From NCBI GenBank assembly GCA_052033915.1, contig JBPOJF010000018.1:1-63781 (forward strand): a stretch of 63,781 bases of DNA, given 5' to 3'. Both the position numbers and the translations under genes were made by a program. Of this stretch, positions 50,990 to 58,853 are shown piece by piece (position 1 is the first letter of the stretch; each line of letters opens with the position of its first letter). The notes below the pieces were generated by a model that saw only the letters and a list, made by a program, of their open reading frames with translations, ran no database searches and was not told the DNA's origin. This DNA comes from CALMZY01 sp052033915. GTDB lineage: Bacteria; Verrucomicrobiota; Kiritimatiellia; CAIQIC01; JAGNIJ01.

Positions 50990-51928
50990 CTACAACACGG
51001 TCTTTTCCCAGGCGACCTGTGCCTTCAGGCCGTCCAGGACGCGGGTCATGGGGCGGTAGCCGAGGAGCCGGGTGGCTTTCCGGATGTCGGCCGCGGTGTG
51101 CTTCTGGTCGCCGGGCCGGGGCGGCTTGCGCTCGATGCGCGCCTTTTTCCCTGTGATTTCCTCTAGGGTCCGGATCACCTGGTTCAGCGTCACAATGTCG
51201 CCGCCGCCGATGTTGAAGACTTCGCCGAGCGCCGCGTCGCGCTTCTCGTACGCGAGGATCGTCGCGTTGACGCAATCGGCCACGAACGTATTGCTCCGGG
51301 TCTGTTCGCCGTCGCCGTACAGGGTGAAGGACTCGCCCTGGAACAGGTTGCGAATCAGGATATTGTAGGCCATGTCGGGCCGCTGGCGCGGGCCGTACAC
51401 GGAAAAGTAGCGCAGGATCGTGACCGGCACGCCGAAATTCGCCTGGAACGCCCGGCACAGATTTTCGGCCGCGAGCTTCGTGATCCCGTAGGGCGAGAAC
51501 GGCGTCAGCGGCGAATCCTCGGGGCCGGTCGCTTCCTTGCCGTACACGCTGGAAGTGGAAATGTGGATGACCTGCGGCGCCTTCGCGTCGCGCGCCGCCT
51601 CGAGCAGCCGCTTCGTGGCGATCATGTTGCAGGAGGCGTACAGGTCGAAGTCGCTCCAGCTCTTCATCAGGCCGGCCATGGCCGCCTCGTGGAAGATCAC
51701 GTCGCAGCCTTCGACCAGATGTTCGAGCGCGGCCTCGCGCAGATCGAGTTCGTGGAATTGGTAGCGCCCGCTCGCCCGGGCCTTCTCGATGTTCCTTTCC
51801 TTGATCGGACGCGGGTAGTACGGGATGAACGCGTCGATCGCGACCACGTCATGCCCTTTTGCCAACAGCGCCTCGCTGAGATGCGAACCGATGAATCCCG
51901 CCGCTCCGGTGACCAGACATCTGCTCAT
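50990..51928 (-). CDS. NAD-dependent epimerase/dehydratase (extended SDR, UDP-glucose 4-epimerase-like)
   Basis: 312 residues from the ATG at 51928, where the Rossmann fold begins: CLVTGAAGFIGSHLSEALLA. The active-site Tyr-Lys pair is in SPYGITKLAAENLCRAF. Further family markers are IHISTSSVYGKE, VTILRYFSVYGPRQRPDMAY, ALGEVFNIGGGDIVTLNQVI and the C-terminal RKATRLLGYRPMTRVLDGLK. Candidate reactions are sugar-nucleotide epimerisation or dehydration (UDP-glucuronate or UDP-glucose). SDR motifs do not separate these, and no glycosyltransferase neighbour settles it. No strong Shine-Dalgarno is visible. Confidence 0.88.
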   Translation of the reverse strand: MSRCLVTGAAGFIGSHLSEALLAKGHDVVAIDAFIPYYPRPIKERNIEKARASGRYQFHELDLREAALEHLVEGCDVIFHEAAMAGLMKSWSDFDLYASCNMIATKRLLEAARDAKAPQVIHISTSSVYGKEATGPEDSPLTPFSPYGITKLAAENLCRAFQANFGVPVTILRYFSVYGPRQRPDMAYNILIRNLFQGESFTLYGDGEQTRSNTFVADCVNATILAYEKRDAALGEVFNIGGGDIVTLNQVIRTLEEITGKKARIERKPPRPGDQKHTAADIRKATRLLGYRPMTRVLDGLKAQVAWEKTVL

Positions 51929-52024
51929 GATGGGAAGACAATATGGATTGGGCTCGAGACAGCCAAGGAAATTTGACGATGGAAACGGACCCCTTGAACC
52001 CGGGAATGCGAATCGCGTTCTCCC

Positions 52025-52052
52025 AGTTTCCAGTTTCAAGTTTCCGGTTTCG
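52025..52052. repeat. Degenerate AGTTTC-type tract
   Basis: AGTTTCCAGTTTCAAGTTTC and CGGTTTCG form a degenerate six- to seven-base periodic tract just before the phosphodiesterase start. The wording resembles the reverse complement of the tract at 26031. No ribosome-binding function is evident. Confidence 0.35.
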
Positions 52053-52067
52053 CGCTATAACGTACTT

Positions 52068-53258
52068 ATGCCCGTTCCCTCAAACAGACTGCTGCGCGGT
52101 TTCTGCCTGCCCGACTACAACGGCGGCAGCATCGTCAACCTGCTCGCCTCCATTATCCGTTCGCGGGGCGGCCGATCTCCGCATGCGGATCTGGACGTTC
52201 TGCCCGCAGGGCAGTTGAAGGGCGCTTCGAAGGTCGTTTACCTTGTCGTGGACGGGCTGGGGAAGGACCAGCTTGACCGCTACCTCGCGTCCGGCCCGCG
52301 CTCGCCGTTCTTTTCCGAGTCTCCTCATCAAACCATGACGACCGTTTTTCCCGCGACGACCGCCGCGGCCGTCACGACGTTCAGCACGGGCGCTTCGCCC
52401 GCCGAGCACGGCATCCTCGGCTGGCATCTTCATCTGCACGATCTCGGCATGGTCAGCACGATCCTGCGGGCGGTTACGCGGACCGGCGCGCCGATGGCCG
52501 GCGACCCATTTGAATTGAAGAACTATCTGAAACTGCCGCTGCCGCTCGAATCGGTGAAGTGCCGCAAGGAACTGATCTCCTGGGGCGATATTCCGGAAAG
52601 CCGTTTTTCCCGGGCCGGCGTTCGCTGGAATCGCAAGCATTCCTGCACGACGTTGACCGGCCTGTCGCGGCAGATCGAGGCGTTTGCGAAAACGCCGGGA
52701 CGCGCTCTGGCCTACGCGTACTGGCCGGGCTACGACTCGTTCTGCCACGAGGCCGGGTGTGAAGACCGGAGAACGGTCCGGCACCTGGCCGGGATCGATC
52801 GCATGCTCGCGCGGTTGGCTCGGCAATTGCGCGGCACGGGAACGACGCTGATCGTCACGGCGGATCACGGCCTGGTGGATTCCGCGCCCGCGCACCGGAT
52901 CAGCTTCCGGGAAATCCCCGGTTTCTACGACTGCCTGGCGCTTCTGCCGTCGGGCGACGCGCGCTGCGCGCACTGCTTCGTCCGGCCTTCCAAGGTTCGG
53001 AAATTCCGGTCCCTGGTTTTCCAACGTTTGGAAAAAGCCTGCGTCTGCGTGCCCGGCGAATCCCTGCTGAAGATACGCGCTTTTGGACCCGGCAGGGCTC
53101 ATTCCTCCCTCGAGAACCGCGTGGGCGATTTCGTCCTGATCGCGAAGTCCGATTACTGCTTCGGCGCTCATCTGCCCGGCGAAAAGATCGAATTCAACAT
53201 AGCCAACCACGGCGGCATGACGGCGGCCGAGGTGCGCGTCCCGTTGTATGTGGTGTGA
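52068..53258 (+). CDS. Type I phosphodiesterase / nucleotide pyrophosphatase-like protein
   Basis: 396 residues from the ATG at 52068. The alkaline-phosphatase-superfamily pattern is seen: KVVYLVVDGLGKDQLDRYLA (metal Asp), TTVFPATTAAAVTTFSTGAS (Thr nucleophile), PAEHGILGWHLH, YWPGYDSFCHEAG, TTLIVTADHGLVDSAPAH (Asp-His) and NIANHGGMTAAEVRVPLYVV (final His). The protein hydrolyses phosphodiesters or pyrophosphates; the physiological substrate is unknown. There is no signal peptide. An embedded palindromic repeat (52988..53037) encodes the stretch FRSLVFQRLEKACVC within an otherwise conserved fold. Upstream, a GTTTC-rich tract precedes the start codon. Confidence 0.85.
   Translation: MPVPSNRLLRGFCLPDYNGGSIVNLLASIIRSRGGRSPHADLDVLPAGQLKGASKVVYLVVDGLGKDQLDRYLASGPRSPFFSESPHQTMTTVFPATTAAAVTTFSTGASPAEHGILGWHLHLHDLGMVSTILRAVTRTGAPMAGDPFELKNYLKLPLPLESVKCRKELISWGDIPESRFSRAGVRWNRKHSCTTLTGLSRQIEAFAKTPGRALAYAYWPGYDSFCHEAGCEDRRTVRHLAGIDRMLARLARQLRGTGTTLIVTADHGLVDSAPAHRISFREIPGFYDCLALLPSGDARCAHCFVRPSKVRKFRSLVFQRLEKACVCVPGESLLKIRAFGPGRAHSSLENRVGDFVLIAKSDYCFGAHLPGEKIEFNIANHGGMTAAEVRVPLYVV
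52988..53037. repeat. Paired TTCCAA/TTGGAA palindromes inside the phosphodiesterase gene
   Basis: TTCCAAGGTTCGGAAATTCC starts at 52989 and TTTTCCAACGTTTGGAAAAA at 53017. The cores are identical to the pair at 14041..14086 but in the opposite order. They stay in frame with the host gene and add the residues SKVRKFRSLVFQRLEKACV. Confidence 0.75.
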
Positions 53259-53312
53259 GGGACGCCGTGCCGGGCTGTTGACGTTTCAAAGGCCGCGGAC
53301 GAACCGCGTCTG

Positions 53313-53702
53313 TCAGTACTTCTTGTGGAATTTCGGTTCTTTTTTATCACCGGAATCCGGTTCCTTTTCCTCCGCGGCGGGCGCCTGCGGGGGCTGGTCG
53401 GACGAGCCGGCCTTGCCCGCGCCGGACTCCATCGTCTCCACGAAGTTCATCTTGAGCGACGTCAGCGTGTCGCGGAGCATGCGCTCCTCGTCCTGATCGA
53501 GATTGCCTTTGGTTTTAGCCTCGATCATATCGAGAATGTCGATTGTGGCCTGCGCCGCCTCGAGGTTGACCTGGGTCTTCCGGCTCTGTGGGTCGAGCAG
53601 TTTGCCCATCTGCTGGAGGGCGGAACTGGACAGCATCAAGACGAGCTGTGCAAAGTAGGCTTTGTGAAGTTCTTCGGGGGTCACGGGCTGTGGGTCGGTC
53701 AT
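53313..53702 (-). CDS. DUF1844 family protein
   Basis: 129 residues from the ATG at 53702, preceded by AAGGAAGAAACACC. The DUF1844 core spans ~10-90: YFAQLVLMLSSSALQQMGKL, then VNLEAAQATIDILDMIEAKT and KGNLDQDEERMLRDTLTSLK. The C-terminus is charged and disordered. DUF1844 proteins are small cytoplasmic proteins of unknown role, common in the PVC group and Acidobacteria. The start overlaps the stop of the M16 peptidase gene by four bases, so the two are translated together. Confidence 0.9.
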   Translation of the reverse strand: MTDPQPVTPEELHKAYFAQLVLMLSSSALQQMGKLLDPQSRKTQVNLEAAQATIDILDMIEAKTKGNLDQDEERMLRDTLTSLKMNFVETMESGAGKAGSSDQPPQAPAAEEKEPDSGDKKEPKFHKKY

Positions 53703-56338
53703 GGTGTTTCTTCCTTTTTCTTTTCGGGCCGGCCCGGCAGAACCACCGCCACGGCGCGACGGTTCGCCTGGAACACGGAAGCGGCGGCTTCGCGCACGCG
53801 GTCCGGTGTCACGGCGGCCATTCGTTCCTTGAGCTTGAAGTCGTAGTCGTGGCCGAGTCCGTACAGTTCGTTCAACGCGCAAGTCTGTGCCAGAGCGCCG
53901 TTATCCTGCAAGCTCATATCCTGCGCGGCCAGGATCTGCTTCTTGGCGCGATCGATCTCTTCGTCCCTCAGTCCGTGTTTGGCCATGCGCGCCGTCTCGG
54001 CATCGATCAGCCTTTCAACCTCCTTGACCGTATCCTCGCGGGCGCCGGCATACAGGGCGAACAGGCCCGGCTCGAGACCGGGACGGTTGAAGGCGCCGAC
54101 ATAATACACCAGTCCGCGTTTCTCCCGTATGGCCGTGCTCAGGTCCGATGAAAGGCCGCTCAGCGAATCCTGGATGATGGACAAAGCGTCCGCGCGCGGG
54201 TCCTGGAGGTGGATGCCCGGATAGCCTACCAGGAGGATCGTCTGCTCCTTGGGTTCCCGTCGCTCGCTGCGCGCCTGCAGGCGGGGCTCGGGCCGGGCGC
54301 TCTGGAGGGTGGGGGTGGGCCCGTCGGGAATTTCGGACAGGTATCGCTCCGCGAGTTTCCGGGCCTGCTCCGGGGTGATATCGCCGAAAATGGAAAGCAC
54401 GATATTGCTGCGGACAACATGACGTTTGAAGTGCTCGGCCAGCGAGCCGCGATTCAGGCCCTGCACGGTTTCCCCGCTTCCCTGCGGCGTCCAGCGATAG
54501 GGGTGGTTCGGGAACATCGTTTGTCGGAGCGCCTCTTCGGCCACGAAGAAAGGCTGTTCGCGCTGTTGCCGGATCGTCGCCAGTTGAACCTGCTTCTGCT
54601 TTTCCGTTTCCTCCTCGGGGAATGTCGAATGGATCAGACAGTCGGAAAACAGGGCCATGAACGTGTCCGCATCCTGGGCGAGGCAGAAGGCCTGAAGCCC
54701 GAAGCTGTTGCGTCCGGAGAACGGCAAGAGCGATCCTCCCAGCCGCTCGACCGTTTCCGCGATTTCAGCCGCGGAATGAGCTTTCGTGCCCCGGGTGAGA
54801 AGCTCCGACATGAGCGTGGTAATGCCGTTGTTGGTTGACGTTTCGCTCAACAGGCCGCCTTTCAGCGCCGCGCAGAAGTAAACAAACGGCAAGCGGTGAT
54901 CCTCGCGCACGATCAGCGGAACCCCGTTCGGAAGCGCCGTTTTTTGGACATGGATTCCGGCCGCGACATCCTTGCCGGACGTGACGGCTCCGGCTTCGGT
55001 TTCCGGCGAGAGCACAACGAGCGTCCGGTTGGCGGCGGAGAGGTAACGTCGCACAACAGCCTGCAGTTTTCCGGCGTCCACGGCATTGACGTTTTCGAGA
55101 TACTTTTCGGAGAAGCATGGATCAGCGGCGTAGAACTCGCCCGAGGCATGGCTTGCCGCCTGACCGTTCATGGTCCGCAATCCGCCGAGTTCTCCGACCA
55201 GCACGGCGCGCTTGGCCTTCTCGAGTTCCTCGTTCGAAAACCCGTCCGCGCTCCAGCGGTCCACTTCCTCCTGGATTGCCGAGACGACCGCGGCTTCGTT
55301 GGCGGGGTCAAACGTGGCGCTGAACCCGAACAACCCGGGATCTTTCGGCGTCATCGACCACGCATGGATCTCGTGAACCAACTTCATCTCTTCCTTGATC
55401 CTCTTCACCAGCCGGGAACTTCGGCCCGCGCCGACGATGTTGGCCAGGACATCGAGCGCTGCCGCGTCCGGATGGCTCAAGGACACGGTGTGATAAGCCC
55501 AGAGCAGTCGGGACACGTTATAGGCTCCCGTCTCGCGCGCGAACCGCGGCGCGACCTGCGGCGGTTCGGCGGGGAGCGGTGCGGCCTGGCCGGCTTTTCG
55601 CGTGAATGATCGGAAGGTCTCGCGGATGCGGGCTTCGACCTCCGCCGTGTCGACGTCGCCCACGACCACCACGATCATGTTCTCCGGCCTGTAGTTCTGA
55701 TGAAAGTACTTCACGAGGTCGTCGCGCGTCGTACTCCGGAACACGTCCTCGTATCCGATCACCGGGACGCGGTAGGGGTGAACGCGGTAGGAGACGCTGC
55801 TCAACAGCTTGTAGATCTGCCGGTCGGGACTGTCCCTGCCCATGGCGAACTCGCGGAGGATCACATCCCGTTCGCGCGCCCACTCCTTTTTTGGGAATAC
55901 GGCGTTCATGACGGCATCGGCCAGGACATCGAACCCCGTCTTCCAGTTCCTGCCCGGCAGGATGGTGTGGAACACCGTGCGGTCCTGCGCCGTGTACGCA
56001 TTGATCTCGCCGCCGGCATCGTTGATCTCCTTGGTGATCTGTCCGACCGGCCGGGTGGGCGTTCCCTTGAAGATCATGTGCTCGACGAAGTGCGAGAGGC
56101 CCGAGCCGAGGAATTCGCCTTCGTGGATCGCGCCCGAGCCGACCCATATCTGCACTGCCGCCACGGGCGCGCTGTGGTCCTCCTTCACGAGACAAACGGC
56201 GCCGTTATCCAGGACAAAGCGATGGAGCCGGGCATTGGATGTTTTTAGAGCTTCGAGGGGGGCGGAGATATCTTCCGCGCGCGCGGAAAAAGTCACGAGA
56301 CTGAAAACCAGTAGGAGAGCGAAAAAAAACTGTTTCAT
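53699..56338 (-). CDS. Secreted M16-family zinc peptidase (two-domain, pitrilysin-like)
   Basis: 879 residues from the ATG at 56338, which opens a signal peptide (MKQFFFALLLVFSLVTFSARA). The catalytic N-terminal M16 unit has the inverted zinc motif H83-F-V-E-H87 in SGLSHFVEHMIFKG, and the third ligand Glu in ERDVILREFAMGRDSPDRQI. The second M16 unit begins near residue 460 (PNGVPLIVREDHRLPFVYFC) and lacks HxxEH, reading NGITTLMSELLTRGT instead. It is the usual inactive half. One chain carries both halves, as in pitrilysin-type enzymes, unlike split PqqL or MPP pairs. A periplasmic peptide-degrading role is likely. Confidence 0.93.
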   Translation of the reverse strand: MKQFFFALLLVFSLVTFSARAEDISAPLEALKTSNARLHRFVLDNGAVCLVKEDHSAPVAAVQIWVGSGAIHEGEFLGSGLSHFVEHMIFKGTPTRPVGQITKEINDAGGEINAYTAQDRTVFHTILPGRNWKTGFDVLADAVMNAVFPKKEWARERDVILREFAMGRDSPDRQIYKLLSSVSYRVHPYRVPVIGYEDVFRSTTRDDLVKYFHQNYRPENMIVVVVGDVDTAEVEARIRETFRSFTRKAGQAAPLPAEPPQVAPRFARETGAYNVSRLLWAYHTVSLSHPDAAALDVLANIVGAGRSSRLVKRIKEEMKLVHEIHAWSMTPKDPGLFGFSATFDPANEAAVVSAIQEEVDRWSADGFSNEELEKAKRAVLVGELGGLRTMNGQAASHASGEFYAADPCFSEKYLENVNAVDAGKLQAVVRRYLSAANRTLVVLSPETEAGAVTSGKDVAAGIHVQKTALPNGVPLIVREDHRLPFVYFCAALKGGLLSETSTNNGITTLMSELLTRGTKAHSAAEIAETVERLGGSLLPFSGRNSFGLQAFCLAQDADTFMALFSDCLIHSTFPEEETEKQKQVQLATIRQQREQPFFVAEEALRQTMFPNHPYRWTPQGSGETVQGLNRGSLAEHFKRHVVRSNIVLSIFGDITPEQARKLAERYLSEIPDGPTPTLQSARPEPRLQARSERREPKEQTILLVGYPGIHLQDPRADALSIIQDSLSGLSSDLSTAIREKRGLVYYVGAFNRPGLEPGLFALYAGAREDTVKEVERLIDAETARMAKHGLRDEEIDRAKKQILAAQDMSLQDNGALAQTCALNELYGLGHDYDFKLKERMAAVTPDRVREAAASVFQANRRAVAVVLPGRPEKKKEETP

Positions 56339-56420
56339 AGTCTGTTGGAGGGGGATATAGCGGACGAAGCAGCCGACTTGGCCCGCCGGCGACGGCGAGC
56401 CCAGGGACGCTGCGCCTGCT

Positions 56421-56846
56421 TTAGCCCTCTCCATCTTTCCTTTGTGCTGCGATACGGGCCTTCTTTCCCGGTCTGAACGGCCGGCGGAACGCGTCATCGA
56501 AATCGTACCCGCCCATGAAATCCTCGCGCCGGTCCTGTTCCGTCTTTCCGAGAATCCCCTTATCGACCAGGTTGAACACGATGTTGCCGAAATCCTCGGT
56601 GGTATGGATGCCCCAGCGATTCAGGACCGTTTTGGCCATGGGGCCGTATTCCTGGAGGGAGTATTGGCGGATGCCGTCCAGCAATTCACTGCCGGACACA
56701 TGCCGGCCGGGCCCGCCGCTCGGCTTCGCGAAGAGCTTGATCGTGAAATCGAGCGCCTCGCGCAGAAACCGATACGCCTGCTCGTCGTAGCGCGGATCGT
56801 CCTTCAGGATTTGGGCCAGGGCTTCGTTGAAATGGACTTTCTTCAT
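56421..56846 (-). CDS. Minf_1886 family protein
   Basis: 141 residues. It matches from memory a conserved family named after a Methylacidiphilum infernorum protein: DDPRYDEQAYRFLREALDFT, PGRHVSGSELLDGIRQYSLQ, EYGPMAKTVLNRWGIHTTED, FGNIVFNLVDKGILGKTEQD, RREDFMGGYDFDDAFRRPF. No catalytic motif is evident, and the function is unknown. The family is nearly confined to the PVC group, which makes this gene the best phylogenetic pointer in the window. It lies 82 bp upstream of the M16 gene on the same strand. Confidence 0.9.
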   Translation of the reverse strand: MKKVHFNEALAQILKDDPRYDEQAYRFLREALDFTIKLFAKPSGGPGRHVSGSELLDGIRQYSLQEYGPMAKTVLNRWGIHTTEDFGNIVFNLVDKGILGKTEQDRREDFMGGYDFDDAFRRPFRPGKKARIAAQRKDGEG

Positions 56847-56894
56847 AGTGAGCTCGCCACGAGTTCAGATTCCGTCTACGTGTTCCTTCGTGGG

Positions 56895-57311
56895 TTACAG
56901 CGCTTTCTTGATTTCTTCAGCCATCTTCTTCATCTCGTCCAGGCTCTCGTACTTCTTTGCCGCCCAGTTCCAATGGTGGTCATCGGTCTTGAACCGCGGC
57001 ACGACATGAAAATGGATATGGGGGATCTGCTGGCCCGCCGCCTCCCCGTTGGCATTCAATACATTGACCCCGTCCGCCTTCAATCCGTTCATCTGGGCCT
57101 GCGCAATGTTCCGCACGACCGCCATCACCTTCGCCAGGACATCCTCCGGCGTTTGGGTAATCGGATCGTAATGCTTCTTGGGAATCACCAACGTGTGTCC
57201 CTTGACGATCGGTCCGATGTCCATGAACGCCAGCGTGTCGGCGTCCTCGTACACGCGCGTGGACGGAATTTCGCCCGCCACGATCCTGCAGAAAAGGCAA
57301 TGGGTGCTCAT
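56895..57311 (-). CDS. HIT-family nucleotide-binding hydrolase (HINT-like)
   Basis: 138 residues. HIT triad: IPHIHFHVVPRF. Supporting motifs are CLFCRIVAGEIPSTRVYEDA, TLAFMDIGPIVKGHTLVIPK and KKHYDPITQTPEDVLAKVMA. HINT-type enzymes hydrolyse AMP-lysine-like phosphoramidates. The N-terminal C-x2-C could bind zinc, as in some HINT proteins. GGGGAGAACG precedes the ATG, which overlaps the stop of the small membrane gene (ATGA). Confidence 0.96.
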   Translation of the reverse strand: MSTHCLFCRIVAGEIPSTRVYEDADTLAFMDIGPIVKGHTLVIPKKHYDPITQTPEDVLAKVMAVVRNIAQAQMNGLKADGVNVLNANGEAAGQQIPHIHFHVVPRFKTDDHHWNWAAKKYESLDEMKKMAEEIKKAL

Positions 57312-57508
57312 CGTTCTCCCCTGTGTCCGGACGGTTCCACGCCGGCGGGCGTCGCCGGGTCGGGTTTCTGGTTTTTGAGGTGAACATATCTGGCCGCGAG
57401 TCCGACAAGCGCGATGGCCAGGATGCCCGCCATGAACTTGCGCTCATCCGGCGCAAGGTCAAACCAGGACCGTATCCATCTCAAATCCACATTCCGTTTC
57501 CTATTCAC
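57308..57508 (-). CDS. Small single-pass membrane protein
   Basis: 66 residues. A basic N-terminus (MNRKRNVDLRWIRSWFDLAP) is followed by one transmembrane helix (FMAGILAIALVGLAARYVHL) and a short charged tail. It resembles the N-terminal anchor of ComEA-like or other small PVC proteins but carries no helix-hairpin-helix domain. Translational coupling to the HIT gene by an ATGA overlap argues that it is a real gene. Confidence 0.7.
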   Translation of the reverse strand: MNRKRNVDLRWIRSWFDLAPDERKFMAGILAIALVGLAARYVHLKNQKPDPATPAGVEPSGHRGER

Positions 57509-57655
57509 GCGCGCATCCTAATGAGTTGCGGGGCGCGCTTCCAGAGGATTATTGAGGGAGGTGGGGTGGGGGCGGCGGTGTCCGGGGTTGTGGGGAGTCC
57601 TGACGGAAAGCTCCGGCGGGGACGGGCCGAGCCGTCTCCATCTCCGCCATTATCA

Positions 57656-57685
57656 CATGATCACACTTTGCGAAGTGTGATCATG
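57656..57685. repeat. Perfect 13-bp inverted repeat
   Basis: CATGATCACACTT-TGCG-AAGTGTGATCATG: 13-bp arms pair fully around a four-base loop. It sits in a 214-bp gap between the end of the DUF4139 pair and the start of the small membrane/HIT unit, all transcribed leftward. No T tract follows on either side, so it is not a typical terminator. An operator or REP-like element is possible. Confidence 0.6.
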
Positions 57686-57722
57686 GTGTGTCAACCGGAT
57701 TCCGAACCCTTCCGCGCGACGA

Positions 57723-58853
57723 CTACAGCCGCAGGTTCTTCCTCGTGTAGTGCATCACCACGGCGACCTTGGCCTTCGGCTTCAGGTCGATGCGGAATTC
57801 GAGCGTCTCGTGATCCTTCAGTTCGTAGGCGCCGGAGCACTTCAGCATCTCCCACTCGCCGGGGATGAATTGCGTCAGGACGATCGTGCCGGGCTTGTCC
57901 TTGAAATTCTCGATGGTCGTTTCGATCTGTTCCTCGTTGTCGAAGAGCACGACCTTCTGGTCGGTGTTCCGGCGGACGTTGACCATGCGGTCCATCGTCT
58001 TTTTCTGCTTCACCACGATGTCCCGGCTGTCGCCCATGTGCAATTCCATCTTGTCGCCGACGGGCGCGAGCCCGATGGCGTCCTCGCCCAGAAAAATGGT
58101 CGAGCCGTGGCCGTCCTGCTGGAACACCCGGACCTTGCCGCCCCACAGCGTGTTTTCGCCGAGCCCCTTCTCCTTCGTGTTGTACAGCGTGTAATACAGG
58201 GGAATGCCGACGTTGTCCCGCGCGAGTTCGGGATCCCACGGCTTCGACCTCGCGTCCCACTTGAACGTCTTCTGGATCGGCAGGCCGTTCTTCTGGAAGA
58301 ACAACAACTGCTTGGTCTCGCCGTTGCGCACGGCTTTTTCAAAAACCTCGCCGTAGTCCAGCAGGATCTTCGACAGGGCGAAATCCTCGCCGGAGAAATT
58401 GCGGAGTACGAGATGCGATTGCAGGTCCAGCCGGCTCTCGTCCTGCTCGGCCACGCCCTTGTACGTCACCAGCCGGTCGATGTTCATCAGCAGGTAGCTG
58501 ATGCGCACGCGCGCGTTGCACGCCTCCGGCGCGCTGACCTGCCAGATCAGCGCCGCCTCGTTCGGCGGATAACTGACGTTCAGAAGTACAAGCCGGTCCT
58601 TCTCGTTGAGCGGCGTGAGCCGGATCGAGTCGCTGTGGATCGACACGCCCTTCCAGGAGAAGTCAACCTGGTTGACGCCTTGCTGCAGCGTGAGGACGCG
58701 CTCCTCCTCCACCAGCGTGAACGTCGGGTGGTCCAGCCGGATGATGGCCGCCGCGCGGTCGGGCAGAGCGGTGAGCTTGATGCGCGCGGACGCGGGCGTC
58801 GCGGCCATTGCCGCCAGAAGAGACACGATCGTAAAGAGACGGCGCGGGTTCAT
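57723..58853 (-). CDS. Secreted DUF4139-like protein, downstream copy
   Basis: 376 residues from the ATG at 58853, with signal peptide MNPRRLFTIVSLLAAMAATP...A. The mature part follows the DUF4139 style: ALPDRAAAIIRLDHPTFTLV, LTLQQGVNQVDFSWKGVSIH, LLNVSYPPNEAALIWQVSAP, RISYLLMNIDRLVTYKGVAE, then a beta-rich body with KVRVFQQDGHGSTIFLGEDA and DKPGTIVLTQFIPGEWEMLK. It is homologous in order to the upstream copy but diverged. Its start overlaps that gene's stop (ATGA). DUF4139 proteins are extracytoplasmic beta proteins of unknown function. Confidence 0.8.
   Translation of the reverse strand: MNPRRLFTIVSLLAAMAATPASARIKLTALPDRAAAIIRLDHPTFTLVEEERVLTLQQGVNQVDFSWKGVSIHSDSIRLTPLNEKDRLVLLNVSYPPNEAALIWQVSAPEACNARVRISYLLMNIDRLVTYKGVAEQDESRLDLQSHLVLRNFSGEDFALSKILLDYGEVFEKAVRNGETKQLLFFQKNGLPIQKTFKWDARSKPWDPELARDNVGIPLYYTLYNTKEKGLGENTLWGGKVRVFQQDGHGSTIFLGEDAIGLAPVGDKMELHMGDSRDIVVKQKKTMDRMVNVRRNTDQKVVLFDNEEQIETTIENFKDKPGTIVLTQFIPGEWEMLKCSGAYELKDHETLEFRIDLKPKAKVAVVMHYTRKNLRL

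Noticed and set aside
57656..57685. Inverted repeat as a rho-independent terminator
   Set aside because: The arms are AT-balanced and no T tract follows on either strand.
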